64,000 nucleotides of DNA from Azospirillum sp. TSH58 (GCF_003119115.1 NZ_CP022366.1:405001-469000), one strand, 5' to 3'. Positions 8,970 through 17,809 are shown, counted from the first letter of the stretch. The notes: generated from the sequence alone by a model not told the origin. A program made the numbers and translations.

Positions 8970-9134
8970 TTGCCCCCACCCCGGCCCTCCCCCACTAACA
9001 CAGGGGAGGGAGATTCCTGCGAAGGGGCGTCCGTCCCCTCCCCTGCGGAGCTCTCGCGCAAACCATAGTTTGCGCTGACGCGGCAGGCGGACCTTCGGTC
9101 CGCCGAGAGCGGGGGAGGGTTAGGGTGGGGGCAA
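8970..9134. repeat. REP-like intergenic inverted-repeat element
   Basis: An imperfect inverted repeat whose ends are TTGCCCCCACCCCGGCCCTC and the reverse-complement-like GGGTTAGGGTGGGGGCAA. Inside are nested hairpins, including 9056-9075 (GCGCAAAC / GTTTGCGC) and 9086-9104 (GGCGGACC / GGTCCGCC). The GGGTTAGGGTG core recurs at 60708-60718 in another intergenic repeat. This is the mosaic REP/ERIC-like style common in alphaproteobacterial genomes. Confidence 0.7.
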
Positions 9135-9147
9135 TGCGGCTCCACCC

Positions 9148-10170
9148 TTACTTGGCGTTGGCCATGGCGACGGCGGTGTCGCTCATGCGGTTGGAGAAGC
9201 CCCACTCGTTGTCGTACCAGGTCATGATGCGGACGAAGTTGCCGTCGATGACCTTGGTCTCGTTCAGCGCGAAGATCGAGCTGTGCGGGTCGTGGTTGAA
9301 GTCGGTGGAGACCAGATCCTCGGTGTAGGCGCCCAGGATGCCCTTGAGCGGGCCGTTGGCGGCCTCCGCGATCGCCTTGGTGATCTCCTCGACCGAGGTG
9401 GCGCGCTTGGCGGTGAACTTGAAGTCGACGACCGAGACGTTCGGGGTGGGCACGCGCATGGCGGTGCCGTCCAGCTTGCCCTTCAGCTCCGGCAGCACCT
9501 TGCCCACGGCCTTGGCGGCACCGGTCGAGGTCGGGATCATGTTCAGCGCCGCGGCGCGGGCGCGGTGCAGGTCCTTGTGGTTGGTGTCGACGATGCGCTG
9601 ATCCCCCGTGTAGGAGTGGATCGTCGTCATGAAGCCCTTCTCGATGCCGATCAGGTTGTGCAGCACGAAGGCCACCGGGGCCAGGCAGTTCGTGGTGCAC
9701 GACGCGTTCGACACGATGCGGTGATCGGCCTTGAGCTGGTCGTGGTTGACGCCGTAGACCACCGTGATGTCCTCGTCGGTGGCCGGGGCGGAGATCAGCA
9801 CCTTCTCGGCACCCGCCTCCAGATGCTTGGCGGCGTCGGCGCGCTTGGTGAAGATGCCCGAGCATTCCATGGCGATCTGGATGCCCAGATCCTTCCACGG
9901 CAGCTTGGCCGGATCACGCTCCTGCACGACCTTGATCGAGTGGCCGTTGACGATCAGCTCGCCGCCTCCGCCTTCGTTGATGCGGGTCTCGATGGTGCCG
10001 GGGAAACGGCCGTGGACGCTGTCGTACTTCAGCAGGTGGGCGTTGGCCTTGAGGTCGGCCAGGTCGTTGATCGCCACGACCTCCACGTCGTTGCGGCCGC
10101 TCTCGTAGATGGCCCGCAGAACCAGACGGCCGATGCGGCCAAAACCGTTGATCGCTACCTTCACGGACAT
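9148..10170 (-). CDS. gap: Glyceraldehyde-3-phosphate dehydrogenase, type I
   Basis: Oxidises glyceraldehyde-3-phosphate to 1,3-bisphosphoglycerate with NAD. 340 residues. The NAD-binding start is VKVAINGFGRIGRLVLRA, and the catalytic cysteine lies in SNASCTTNCLAPV with its partner histidine further on in HSYTGDQRIVD. The C-terminal WYDNEWGFSNRM is canonical. ATG 10170 follows GGAGAAC. Its promoter carries the same operator as kdgT and GntR-kduID, which suggests that this copy serves the lower Entner-Doudoroff route fed by KDG; whether another gap exists elsewhere is not visible. Confidence 0.95.
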   Translation of the reverse strand: MSVKVAINGFGRIGRLVLRAIYESGRNDVEVVAINDLADLKANAHLLKYDSVHGRFPGTIETRINEGGGGELIVNGHSIKVVQERDPAKLPWKDLGIQIAMECSGIFTKRADAAKHLEAGAEKVLISAPATDEDITVVYGVNHDQLKADHRIVSNASCTTNCLAPVAFVLHNLIGIEKGFMTTIHSYTGDQRIVDTNHKDLHRARAAALNMIPTSTGAAKAVGKVLPELKGKLDGTAMRVPTPNVSVVDFKFTAKRATSVEEITKAIAEAANGPLKGILGAYTEDLVSTDFNHDPHSSIFALNETKVIDGNFVRIMTWYDNEWGFSNRMSDTAVAMANAK

Positions 10171-10298
10171 GCTGTTCTCCGCTGGTGTTCGCGGCCCCGG
10201 ATGGGATCGGGGGCGGCGCCGGCCAGGGCCGGTTGGAAAGGGGGCGCCGGGTCGGGCGGCCCGCCGCGGCAAGGCGCGGGCGCTTCCGGTGTTCGCCA

Positions 10299-10331
10299 TG
10301 ATATATACTAATATATCAGATAGTCGCGCAA
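10299..10331 (-). promoter_or_regulatory. Promoter and operator of gap
   Basis: Minus strand -35 TTGCGC (10326-10331) followed by CTGATATATTAGTATATATC. The centre is a perfect inverted repeat, TGATATAT-4-ATATATCA (10299-10318), the most symmetric of the three KDG-type operators. The -10 could be TAGTAT (15-base spacer) or TATATA (18-base spacer). The remaining intergenic sequence to the MscS gene (about 10332-10482) shows nothing else. Confidence 0.65.
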
Positions 10332-10482
10332 GCGCGGACGGCGGGCTGGGCGGTCCGCCGGACAAAATGTCGCGGTTGCTGCGTTGCAAGACAAACTGCG
10401 CCCGGCGCTGTTGGCCTGGGTTGGACCCGTGAACCGGACCGCTCCAAAGGTCTTTCCCGAAAACCGGAACCACCAGAGGACG

Positions 10483-12828
10483 ATGACTTCCGACGACCGT
10501 GCCCCACGGCTTCCCGCCGCCCGCCTCCGCGCCTTGCGCGGCCTTCTCGCCCTCCTTCTCCTGCTGACCGCCGCGCTTGGGAGCATCGCCACCCCGGCGT
10601 CGGCGCAGATCCCGACGCCCGCCCCGCCGGCCCAGGCCGAGGCGGCTCCCGATCCGGAGGAGATCGCCCGCCTGCGCCAGACGCTGGAGGACCCGGAGCG
10701 CCGTGCCGCCCTGCTCGGCCAGCTCCGCGCCCTGGAGCAGGCGGAGGCCGCCGCGGCACCGGCGGAACCGGACGGGATCGGCACCCGCCTGCTCACCCTG
10801 CTGTCGACCCGGCTCGACGGGCTGGGGCAGGAGGCCGCGCTGGCCGGCGACGCCCTGCTCAACGCGCCGCAGGGGCTGCATTGGCTGGAGCGGCAGGTGT
10901 CCGACCCGGCGCAGCGCGCCGCCTGGGGCTGGCTGGCCGCCGAGCTGGTGCTGGTGGTGGTGGTCGGGCAGGGCGCCCGGCTGATCGCCATCCGCACGCT
11001 GCGGCGCCCGCGCGCCATGCTGGCGGCCCGGCCCATCCATTCGACCCTCGCCAAGGTGCCGCTGCTGCTGGTGCGGTCGCTGTTCGATCTGGCGCCCATC
11101 GTGGCCTTTGCCGCCGCGGGCTTCGGCGTGCTGGCTCTGTTCGACCCGCCGCCGGTGGTGCGGGTCCTCGGCGTCACCTTCCTCAACGCCAGCATCTTCG
11201 TGCAGATCGTTCTTCTGGTCGTCCGGGCGCTGCTCGCTCCGGCCTCGCCCAACCTGCGGCTGATCCCGATGAGCGACGGCTCGGCCCTGCGGCTGCTGCG
11301 CTGGTGCCGGACCATCGCCATCACCACGCTCTACGGCCTGTTCCTGGCCGAGGCGGCGCGGCGGCTCGGCCTGCCGGCGCAGAGCTACAGCGCGCTGGTG
11401 ACCCTGGTCGGTCTGGTCGTCGCCGTCATGCTGGCGGTGCTGGTGCTGCAGAGCCGGGAGGCGGTGGCCGCGCGCCTGCGCGGCGGGATCGCGGCGGCGC
11501 AGCCGCTGTCCGACGTGGTGTCGCCGGTTCCGCCCGGACGCCGCGCCGCCGGGGCGGGGCGGATGCTGCGCGCCGCCGGCCGCCGCGTGGCCGACGTCTG
11601 GCACGCCATCGCCATCCTCTACATCATCGTTTTGTTCGGCATCTGGGCGCTGGAGATCAGCGGCGGGCTGCTGTTCGTGGTGCAGGCGACGGCGGTGACG
11701 CTGGTGGTCGCCGGTGTCGCGCGGCTGATCGGGCGGGGGATCACCCGCGCCGCCGCGGCGATTCTGGAGCGCATGGACCGCCGGCGGGGACACTCGGCCT
11801 GGGCGGCGGGGCGGCTGCGCCGCTACGTCGCCCCCACCGCGCGGCTGCTGCACGGGGCGGTGGCCGTGCTGGGCGGGCTGGTGGTGCTGAACGCCTGGGG
11901 GCTGGACGTCTGGGGCTGGCTGCAGACGGCCATCGGCCTGCGCATCGTGGCGTCGGGCCTGTCGCTCCTGCTGGTCGGCGCCATCGCGCTCGCCGTGTGG
12001 GAGGTGACGAACGGGCTGATCGAGCGCCATCTGGCGACGACGGACCGCAACGGGCGGGCGATCCAGCGCAGCGCGCGGGTGCGCACCCTGCTGCCGCTGC
12101 TGCGCAGCGCCCTGCTGGTGGTTCTGCTGACCCTGGTCACCCTGATCACCCTGTCGGAGCTGGGGCTGAACATCGGGCCGCTGCTGGCCGGCGCCGGCGT
12201 GGTCGGCCTTGCCGTCGGCTTCGGCGCGCAGACCCTGGTCAAGGACGTCATCACCGGCCTGTTCATCCTGTTCGAGGACACCATCTCGGTCGGCGACGTG
12301 GTGAATGTCGGCGGCAAGGGCGGCCTGGTGGAGGGGATGAACATCCGCACGATCCGCCTGCGCGACTTCGACGGGACGGTCCACACCATCCCCTTCAGCG
12401 CGGTCACCAGCGTGTCGAACATGACCAAGGACTTCAGCTACTACGTGTTCGACGTGGCCATCCCCTATCACGAGAACGCCGACCGCGTGGTCTCCGTGCT
12501 GCACGGCATCGGCGACGAGCTGCGCAAGGACCCGCGCTTCGCGCCGCTGATCCTGGAGCCGCTGGAGGTGCTGGGGGTCGATTCCTTCCAGGAGTCGGCC
12601 GCGGTCATCAAGGCGCGGATCAAGACGCTGCCCATCCAGCAATGGAACGTCGGGCGGGAGTTCAACGGCCGCATGAAGGCGCGCTTCATCGAGCTGGGAA
12701 TCGACTTCCCGCTGCCGCAGCGCACGCTGCACATCGCCCGCGGCGCCGCGGAGGCGCTGGCCGGGATGGGCGGCGAGGCGAGGGCCGCCGGCACCGGGCG
12801 GATGCGCCATGCCGGGGCGGCGGAGTAG
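10483..12828 (+). CDS. Large MscS-family mechanosensitive ion channel
   Basis: 781 residues, far longer than MscS (286), in the size range of the MscK/YbiO/YbdG-type channels. The N-terminal signal peptide (hydrophobic run about residues 18-40 ending in ATPASAQ) is followed by a periplasmic Ala/Pro/Glu-rich region, about ten predicted membrane segments, and the conserved pore and beta domain (about 565-645: GAGVVGLAVGFGAQTLVKD, then GDVVNVGG and DGTVHTIPFS). It releases solutes on hypo-osmotic shock. ATG 10483 follows AGAGGA. Divergent from gap; the intervening 300 bases hold the gap promoter. Confidence 0.88.
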   Translation: MTSDDRAPRLPAARLRALRGLLALLLLLTAALGSIATPASAQIPTPAPPAQAEAAPDPEEIARLRQTLEDPERRAALLGQLRALEQAEAAAAPAEPDGIGTRLLTLLSTRLDGLGQEAALAGDALLNAPQGLHWLERQVSDPAQRAAWGWLAAELVLVVVVGQGARLIAIRTLRRPRAMLAARPIHSTLAKVPLLLVRSLFDLAPIVAFAAAGFGVLALFDPPPVVRVLGVTFLNASIFVQIVLLVVRALLAPASPNLRLIPMSDGSALRLLRWCRTIAITTLYGLFLAEAARRLGLPAQSYSALVTLVGLVVAVMLAVLVLQSREAVAARLRGGIAAAQPLSDVVSPVPPGRRAAGAGRMLRAAGRRVADVWHAIAILYIIVLFGIWALEISGGLLFVVQATAVTLVVAGVARLIGRGITRAAAAILERMDRRRGHSAWAAGRLRRYVAPTARLLHGAVAVLGGLVVLNAWGLDVWGWLQTAIGLRIVASGLSLLLVGAIALAVWEVTNGLIERHLATTDRNGRAIQRSARVRTLLPLLRSALLVVLLTLVTLITLSELGLNIGPLLAGAGVVGLAVGFGAQTLVKDVITGLFILFEDTISVGDVVNVGGKGGLVEGMNIRTIRLRDFDGTVHTIPFSAVTSVSNMTKDFSYYVFDVAIPYHENADRVVSVLHGIGDELRKDPRFAPLILEPLEVLGVDSFQESAAVIKARIKTLPIQQWNVGREFNGRMKARFIELGIDFPLPQRTLHIARGAAEALAGMGGEARAAGTGRMRHAGAAE

Positions 12829-12886
12829 GAGGGCCGCCCACCTCCCGCGGTCCTGCAAAAAAGTGACGGGGCCATGTCGATTTCGC

Positions 12887-12915
12887 TTGAGCCCCGGCGG
12901 CGGCACGGCTATATC
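12887..12915 (+). promoter_or_regulatory. Promoter of the tRNA-Leu / tRNA-Ala unit
   Basis: TTGAGC (12887-12892), 17-base spacer, TATATC (12910-12915). The predicted transcript would start at or just before a 7-bp hairpin (12922-12946, CCCGCGT / ACGCGGG) that precedes the tRNA-Leu. Confidence 0.6.
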
Positions 12916-12963
12916 AGCGCTCCCGCGTCACCCCAAGAGACGCGGGATGCAAGAGTAGACGAT

Positions 12964-13050
12964 GCGCTTGTGGCGGAATTGGTAGACGCGCTAGGTTCAG
13001 GTCCTAGTGGCTGAAAGGCCGTGGGGGTTCGAGTCCCTCCAAGCGCACCA
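12964..13050 (+). tRNA. tRNA-Leu (anticodon CAG)
   Basis: 87 bases with encoded CCA. The acceptor stem GCGCTTG/CAAGCGC, D-loop, anticodon stem CTAGG/CCTAG with loop TTCAGGT, long variable arm typical of leucine tRNAs, and GGTTCGAGTCC T-arm are all present. Reads CUG, the dominant leucine codon in this GC-rich genome. Transcribed with the following tRNA-Ala. Confidence 0.95.
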
Positions 13051-13080
13051 ACACCTCTTGTGTTGGTCTGAGAGTATAGT

Positions 13081-13156
<76 letters not shown>

Positions 13157-13168
13157 ACTCTCCCCTTC

Positions 13169-13188
13169 CCGGCAGGATGCCGGTTTTT
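13169..13188 (+). terminator. Terminator of the tRNA-Leu/tRNA-Ala transcript
   Basis: Stem CCGGCA / TGCCGG with a 3-base loop followed by five T residues, 13 bases after the tRNA-Ala CCA. Confidence 0.8.
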
Positions 13189-13340
13189 CCCGAACTTCTC
13201 CGAATTTCACAGATGCCGGTCCGGCTTCGGTCTCCCCGAATCGGGGCGGCGGGGCTAATCCGTAGGGGTCTTTGCCGCCGCGGCGTTATCGGTTGGATGA
13301 TGGCTCACCCGATCGAACGAATCCCCGGAGCCCTTCCGCC

Positions 13341-13715
13341 ATGCCGACACCGCCGCACGGAACGCCCGACCGCGCGCTGAAACCGTTCATTCTCGCCATT
13401 CACCGCGAAGCGCTGGACACCGCCGCCGCCAAGGGGCTGACCGGCACGCTGGCCGAGGTCGCCGCCCTCCAGGACACCGCCAGCCTCGCCTCGGCCAAGG
13501 CCGGACGCCCGGTCACGGAGGAGGAGGTGATGCGCCTGCTGCTGCGGGAGCGCCGCGCCCGCAGGATCCGCGAGACGGCGGAAGCGGCTCCGGCCGCTCC
13601 GGTCCGGAAGCCGGCGGCCGCACCCTCGCGATTCCGGCTGGGGCGCTTGCGGAGCGTGGCGATGGGTTTGGCCCGCTCGGCGTCCGCCGGGCCGGCGGGA
13701 AAAGTCCGGATCTGA
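13341..13715 (+). CDS. Hypothetical protein, 124 residues
   Basis: Not recognised. A soluble, basic, Ala/Arg-rich protein. The first two thirds look helical (LKPFILAIHREALDTAAAKG, VTEEEVMRLLLRERRARRIR) and the C-terminus is a basic Ala/Pro tail. No signal peptide or membrane segment. ATG 13341 is preceded at about 11 bases by GGAG; longer in-frame starts upstream lack a ribosome site. It sits alone between the tRNA unit and the superoxide dismutase gene. Confidence 0.5.
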   Translation: MPTPPHGTPDRALKPFILAIHREALDTAAAKGLTGTLAEVAALQDTASLASAKAGRPVTEEEVMRLLLRERRARRIRETAEAAPAAPVRKPAAAPSRFRLGRLRSVAMGLARSASAGPAGKVRI

Positions 13716-13842
13716 GAATCGGGCGGCGTTCCGTACGCCGGTACCGAGTGAGTACGCCCATTGCCCTGTTGAGTGAGGCGCGGGGCGCACTGAGGCTGTC
13801 GCTTCCCCGCTGTTCGGCACGAAACACACATTGGGAGGTCTC

Positions 13843-14580
13843 ATGTCCGTTCGCCTGGATCGCCGCCAACTTCTGCTGTCCGCCGGAGCCGCCGCGCTGG
13901 TGCTGGCGGTGGCGCCGCGCTTCGTCCTGGCCCAGACCCCCGGCGGCAAGGGCTTCACGCTGCCGCCGCTGCCCTACGCCCCCGCCGCGCTGGAGCCGCA
14001 CATCGACGCGACGACCATGAGCGTGCACCACGGCAAGCACCATCAGGCGTACGTCGACAATCTCAACAAGGCGCTCGCCAACCACGGCGACCTCCAGTCG
14101 ATGCCGCTGGCCGACCTGCTGAAGCGCGTGCCGGAACTGCCGGAGAGCATCCGCACGGCGGTGCGCAACAACGGCGGCGGGCACGCGAACCACAGCATGT
14201 TCTGGAGCATCATGGGGCCGAACGCCGGCGGCGCCCCGGACGGCGAGGTGGGGGCCGCCATCACCCGCGACTTCGGCGGCTTCGACGAGTTCAAGACGCG
14301 CTTCAACACGGCGGGAGCCGGGCAGTTCGGCAGCGGGTGGGTCTTCGTCACCGCCGACCCGTCGTCGGGCAAGCTGGCCATCGCCGCCCGTCCGAACCAG
14401 GATTCCCCGGCCATGGAGGGCGTGCCCGTGCTGATGGGCAACGACGTGTGGGAGCACGCCTATTACCTGAAGTACCAGAACCGGCGCGCCGACTATCTGG
14501 CGGCCTGGTGGAACGTCGTCGACTGGGGGGCGGTGAACCGCCGCTACGCGGCGATCCGCAAGGGCGAGCTGGTGATCTGA
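13843..14580 (+). CDS. Exported superoxide dismutase, Mn-type, with Tat signal
   Basis: Disproportionates superoxide. 245 residues: a twin-arginine leader (RLDRRQLLLSAGAAALVLAV, cleaved near VLAQ) and then the two-domain Fe/Mn SOD fold. The metal ligands are present: the first histidine in ATTMSVHHGKHHQAYV, the second in GGGHANHSMFW, and Asp and His in NDVWEHAYYLKY. Gly in NNGGGHANH and Gln in NQDSP are the manganese-type positions, so Mn is more likely than Fe. The Tat leader places it in the periplasm, which is unusual for this class and suggests defence against external superoxide. ATG 13843 follows GGGAGGTCTC. Confidence 0.92.
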   Translation: MSVRLDRRQLLLSAGAAALVLAVAPRFVLAQTPGGKGFTLPPLPYAPAALEPHIDATTMSVHHGKHHQAYVDNLNKALANHGDLQSMPLADLLKRVPELPESIRTAVRNNGGGHANHSMFWSIMGPNAGGAPDGEVGAAITRDFGGFDEFKTRFNTAGAGQFGSGWVFVTADPSSGKLAIAARPNQDSPAMEGVPVLMGNDVWEHAYYLKYQNRRADYLAAWWNVVDWGAVNRRYAAIRKGELVI

Positions 14581-14586
14581 ACGGAA

Positions 14587-14615
14587 AAGGGCGGCGGGTC
14601 ATCCCCGCCGCCCTT
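14587..14615. terminator. Hairpin between the convergent sod and cbiM-like genes
   Basis: A 12-bp stem (AAGGGCGGCGGG with complement) and 4-base loop, 7 bases past the sod stop and 30 bases before the stop of the convergent permease gene. It is symmetric enough to act in both directions, though the flanking U-runs are short. Confidence 0.65.
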
Positions 14616-14644
14616 CACACGAACAATCCGGTCCAAGTGGCCGG

Positions 14645-15325
14645 TCAGGCGCCCTGGTGCAGGCGGACGTTGAACAGCGGCCCCTGGCTCTGGCGGCGCA
14701 GCGCCTTGGCGATGGCCAGCACGGCGAGGTCGGCCAGCGGCTCGACGATGATGACGGTCATGTAGGCGGCGCCGAAGGAGGCGACTTCCGTCATGGTCTC
14801 GGCGGTGAAGCCGTGGCCGTAGAAGGCCCAGAAGGCCACCCAGGCGACGATGCCGCCCTGGTAGGCGGTGGAGAGGGCCAGCGCCTGCGAGTACTTCAGG
14901 TCGACATAGGGGGTGGCGTCGGGGACGATCCGCTTCGCCAGCAGGCTGATGCCCCACAGCGGGACCAGCAGCGTGGTGACGTTCATGCCGTACTGCGGCA
15001 GGTCGAACGGCGCGAAGAACAGGCCCTGGATCAGCAGGCCGGCGGCGAGGCCGATGGAGGCCGCACCGGCGCCGAACAGCAGGAGCAGGGTCGAGCCGAG
15101 GATCAGGTGAACCTCCGACACGCCCACGGGGTGGTGGGGGAACACCTCGAAGAAGCTGAAGACCAGCGCGGTGGCGATCAGGCTGCGCAGCACCAGCGGC
15201 GCGACCCCGCCGTTGTTGCGGACGTCGTTGTGCGCCAGCTTTCCGGCCATCGCGAAGCCGCCGGCGGCCGTCGCGTAGCTGAGAGCGATCTTGGCGCCGT
15301 CGACGACGCCGGGTTCGATGTGCAT
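14645..15325 (-). CDS. CbiM-like energy-coupling-factor transporter permease (cobalt)
   Basis: 226-residue membrane protein with six to seven hydrophobic segments. It starts with MHI, the conserved N-terminal Met-His that binds the metal in CbiM/NikM proteins, and contains ELHLILG-like SEVHLILGSTLLLL and NVTTLLVPLWG, which fit the CbiM family. The cobalamin riboswitch upstream says its metal is probably cobalt for B12 synthesis. No cbiN, cbiQ or cbiO genes adjoin it, so the ATPase and coupling subunits must be encoded elsewhere, or it works alone. Confidence 0.8.
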   Translation of the reverse strand: MHIEPGVVDGAKIALSYATAAGGFAMAGKLAHNDVRNNGGVAPLVLRSLIATALVFSFFEVFPHHPVGVSEVHLILGSTLLLLFGAGAASIGLAAGLLIQGLFFAPFDLPQYGMNVTTLLVPLWGISLLAKRIVPDATPYVDLKYSQALALSTAYQGGIVAWVAFWAFYGHGFTAETMTEVASFGAAYMTVIIVEPLADLAVLAIAKALRRQSQGPLFNVRLHQGA

Positions 15326-15510
15326 GCTCTATGCCCTTTCCGAGTCTGCCATGCGTTGGGAGGGGCGTCGTTGCTGGCAGGCACCGGCATCGCAACCCCC
15401 TTGGTCCCCTGGATGGGCGCACCGGAGGGACGGCTTGCGGAAGACGGGCGGCCGTCGGGCCGGACATCGGCAAGCGACCACCGGGGCACCCCGCCCGAGG
15501 ACGTACGTTC

Positions 15511-15720
15511 GGTTACGGCAGGTCTCCTGGCTTGCGGGTCAAGGCGGCACCGTCCGGCCTTCCCGGCGCCCGTTCCCGCAGGCGGCGCCAGTGACACGGA
15601 AAGGACGATGCCGCTCACCGCTCACAGTTGCGGGGGCAGCGCCGGATTTGCCGTGTCTCCCCCTTCGGGGCGGCTCACCGGCTTCCCTCTTAGCCCCGCG
15701 ACCGGAAGGCGCGGGGAACC
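15511..15720 (-). promoter_or_regulatory. Cobalamin (B12) riboswitch
   Basis: On the minus strand the order of conserved blocks is that of the AdoCbl riboswitch: GGGAAGCCGGTG (near 15672-15684), then GCTGCCCCCGCAACTG (15629-15645), then GTCACTGG, and finally AAGCCAGGAGACCTGCC (15516-15533, the B12 box). It lies in the leader of the CbiM-like gene, 186 bases upstream of its ATG, so B12 should switch off cobalt uptake. Confidence 0.95.
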
Positions 15721-15732
15721 ATAACCGGCGCC

Positions 15733-15761
15733 AGGGTAGGGGCGGGGTCCCCCGCCGTCAA
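15733..15761 (-). promoter_or_regulatory. Promoter of the riboswitch-cbiM transcript
   Basis: Minus strand TTGACG (15756-15761), 17-base spacer, TACCCT (15733-15738). The expected start near 15725 lies just before the first riboswitch block. Confidence 0.6.
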
Positions 15762-15880
15762 GAGGGGTGGCGGCCGGTCCGCGCCATCGCATGGCTTCCT
15801 TGACACCGCTCCCGCGGAACCGACAAGGTCCTGCGGACTGCGCGAGGCCGGATCAACGGGCGAAGGACGGGATTGCGGGC

Positions 15881-17809
15881 ATGCTACCGGTTCATTTCCT
15901 GACCATCGTGCTGAACGGCGATCCCTTCATCCGCTATCACCTGGAGGTGTTCCGCCAGCTGCCCTTTCCCTGGCGTTGGCACATTGTGGAGGGGGTGGCG
16001 GAGCAGGTCCGCGACTCCTCCTGGTGCGCGCAGCGGGGCGGGCGCGTCCCGCAGGACCTTCACCGTGACGGCCGCAGCAGCGACGGCACCTCGGAGTATC
16101 TCGACCGCATCGCCGCGGAGGAGCCCGGGCGCGTGTCGGTCTACCGCAAGCCGCCGGGCGTCTTCTGGCAGGGCAAGGTGGAGATGGTGACCGCGCCGCT
16201 GGCCGCCATGACCGAGGAATGCCTGCTCTGGCAGGTCGATGCGGACGAGCTGTGGACGGCGGAGCAGATCACCCGTGCGCGCCGGATGTTCCTCGATTCG
16301 CCGTCGCGCACGGCGGCGCTGTACCTCTGCCATTTCTTCGTCGGCCCGTCCCTGGTCCTCGACCGGCTGGACCAATACGGCAATTACCGCGCCTACGAAT
16401 GGCTGCGCACTTGGCGGTATCGGCCGGGGGATGTCTGGCATTCGCATGTCCCGCCCCGGCTGGTGCGCCCGCAGCCCGATGGATCCGAGGTCGAACTCGG
16501 TGCGGCCAGCCCCTTCCTGCACGAGGAGACGGCGGCGGGCGGGCTGGTCTTCCAGCATTTCGCCTACGCGACGCGGGAGCAGGTCGCGTTCAAGGAGGTC
16601 TATTACGGCTACGACGGCGCGGTCCGGCAATGGGACGCGCTGCAGGCGGCGGGTCGGTCGGTCGGCGGCGGCACCCTTCCGCTGCGCGATTTCTTCCCCT
16701 GGGTGACCGACGCGGCGACCGTCGCCCGCGCCGAGCATGCCCTGGTGGAGCCGCTGGCGCGGCCGGACGCCGAGGGGACCTGGGGCTTCGTGCCGCCGGC
16801 GCGGGGCGCCTCCACCGCCCCGGCGGTGGCTCTGCTGCGGGACTCCGGCCCCGCCGTCCGCCGCCGCACGCTCGTCCCCGGCGAGCCGCCGCCCTTTCCG
16901 AGCGACCTGATCCGGAACGTCGGCGTGTTCCTGCTGGACGGGGGCGGCGCCGTGCTGCGGGCATCCGGCTTCCTTAGGGAGCTGCGGCGGGCCTTGCCGC
17001 TGGCCCGGATCACCGTCTTCGCGACGCCGGACGCGGAGGCGGCGCTCGCCCTCTGCCCCTACGTCAACCAGCGGGTCACCCTGCCGCCTCTGAAGGGGCG
17101 GGCGCCCGACGACGCGCTGGTGACCGCGGTGCGCCAGGAGATCGGCCAGCAGTTCAGCGGCGCCTTCGACCTGACGATCAACCCAGTCCGGGGCGAGGAT
17201 GCCAGCTTCGCCAACCGCCTGATGCAGGACAGCGGGGCGCCGCTCCGCCTCGGTTGCAAGGTCGGCCGGCCGGTGCGCGGCTATTACGCCGACGCCTTCC
17301 TGACCCACGTCGCGACGACTCCCGCCGGTCTGCTGGCCGCGCTCGCCGGCGGGGAGCCGGACCCGGCCACCGAGGTCTGGGCCTCCCCCGCCGGCGAGCG
17401 GGCCGCCGCCGCGCTTCTGGCCGAGGGCGTTGCGGCGCGCTGGCGCTGCGCGGTCGGCCTGTCCGCGTCCGCCGGCAGCGGGAGCCTGTCGGAGCTGTGC
17501 CGCCGCCTCGCCGCGCGGGGCGACACCGCCCTGATCCTGGTCGGCGAGGAGGCCGCCAGGGGGGCCGCGGCGCGCATCGCCGGGGAGACGGGGGCCGCCT
17601 GCCTGAACGCGGTCGGGCGGCTGGGCTTCGACGGGCTGTGCGCCCTGCTGCGGCGCTGCGACCTGTTCGTCGGGACGGGCGCCCCGGCGGAGGACATCGC
17701 CGTGGCGGCCCGGCTTCCCATGGTGGGACGCGGCCCGGCGCACGGCGATCCGACCGCCGAGGCGATGGAGAACGCCATCGCGGCTTGGCTGGCCGGCCGC
17801 GCTTACTGA
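15881..17809 (+). CDS. Two-domain glycosyltransferase (GT2-like plus GT9-like)
   Basis: About 642 residues. The N-terminal part (1-310) looks like a nucleotide-sugar glycosyltransferase: MLPVHFLTIVLNGDPF, DGRSSDGTSEYLD, and LLWQVDADELW with a DxD-type motif. The C-terminal half (about 345-642) resembles the heptosyltransferase (GT9) fold: a beta-strand plus helix pattern (LIRNVGVFLLDGGGAVLRAS, ARITVFATPDAEAALAL) and a C-terminal acceptor-like DLFVGTGAPAEDIAVAARLP. The role is probably in surface polysaccharide or protein glycosylation; the acceptor is unknown. The start at 15881 is chosen because the domain begins there; the ribosome site (GAAGGA, 13 bases away) is weak. A single gene, not within a polysaccharide cluster. 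Confidence 0.65.
   Translation: MLPVHFLTIVLNGDPFIRYHLEVFRQLPFPWRWHIVEGVAEQVRDSSWCAQRGGRVPQDLHRDGRSSDGTSEYLDRIAAEEPGRVSVYRKPPGVFWQGKVEMVTAPLAAMTEECLLWQVDADELWTAEQITRARRMFLDSPSRTAALYLCHFFVGPSLVLDRLDQYGNYRAYEWLRTWRYRPGDVWHSHVPPRLVRPQPDGSEVELGAASPFLHEETAAGGLVFQHFAYATREQVAFKEVYYGYDGAVRQWDALQAAGRSVGGGTLPLRDFFPWVTDAATVARAEHALVEPLARPDAEGTWGFVPPARGASTAPAVALLRDSGPAVRRRTLVPGEPPPFPSDLIRNVGVFLLDGGGAVLRASGFLRELRRALPLARITVFATPDAEAALALCPYVNQRVTLPPLKGRAPDDALVTAVRQEIGQQFSGAFDLTINPVRGEDASFANRLMQDSGAPLRLGCKVGRPVRGYYADAFLTHVATTPAGLLAALAGGEPDPATEVWASPAGERAAAALLAEGVAARWRCAVGLSASAGSGSLSELCRRLAARGDTALILVGEEAARGAAARIAGETGAACLNAVGRLGFDGLCALLRRCDLFVGTGAPAEDIAVAARLPMVGRGPAHGDPTAEAMENAIAAWLAGRAY

Noticed and set aside
9148..12906. 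Very long minus-strand frame extending gap upstream across the MscS gene
   Set aside because: The gap start at 10170 has its own ribosome site and conserved N-terminus; the extension is a GC-rich shadow of the opposite-strand gene.
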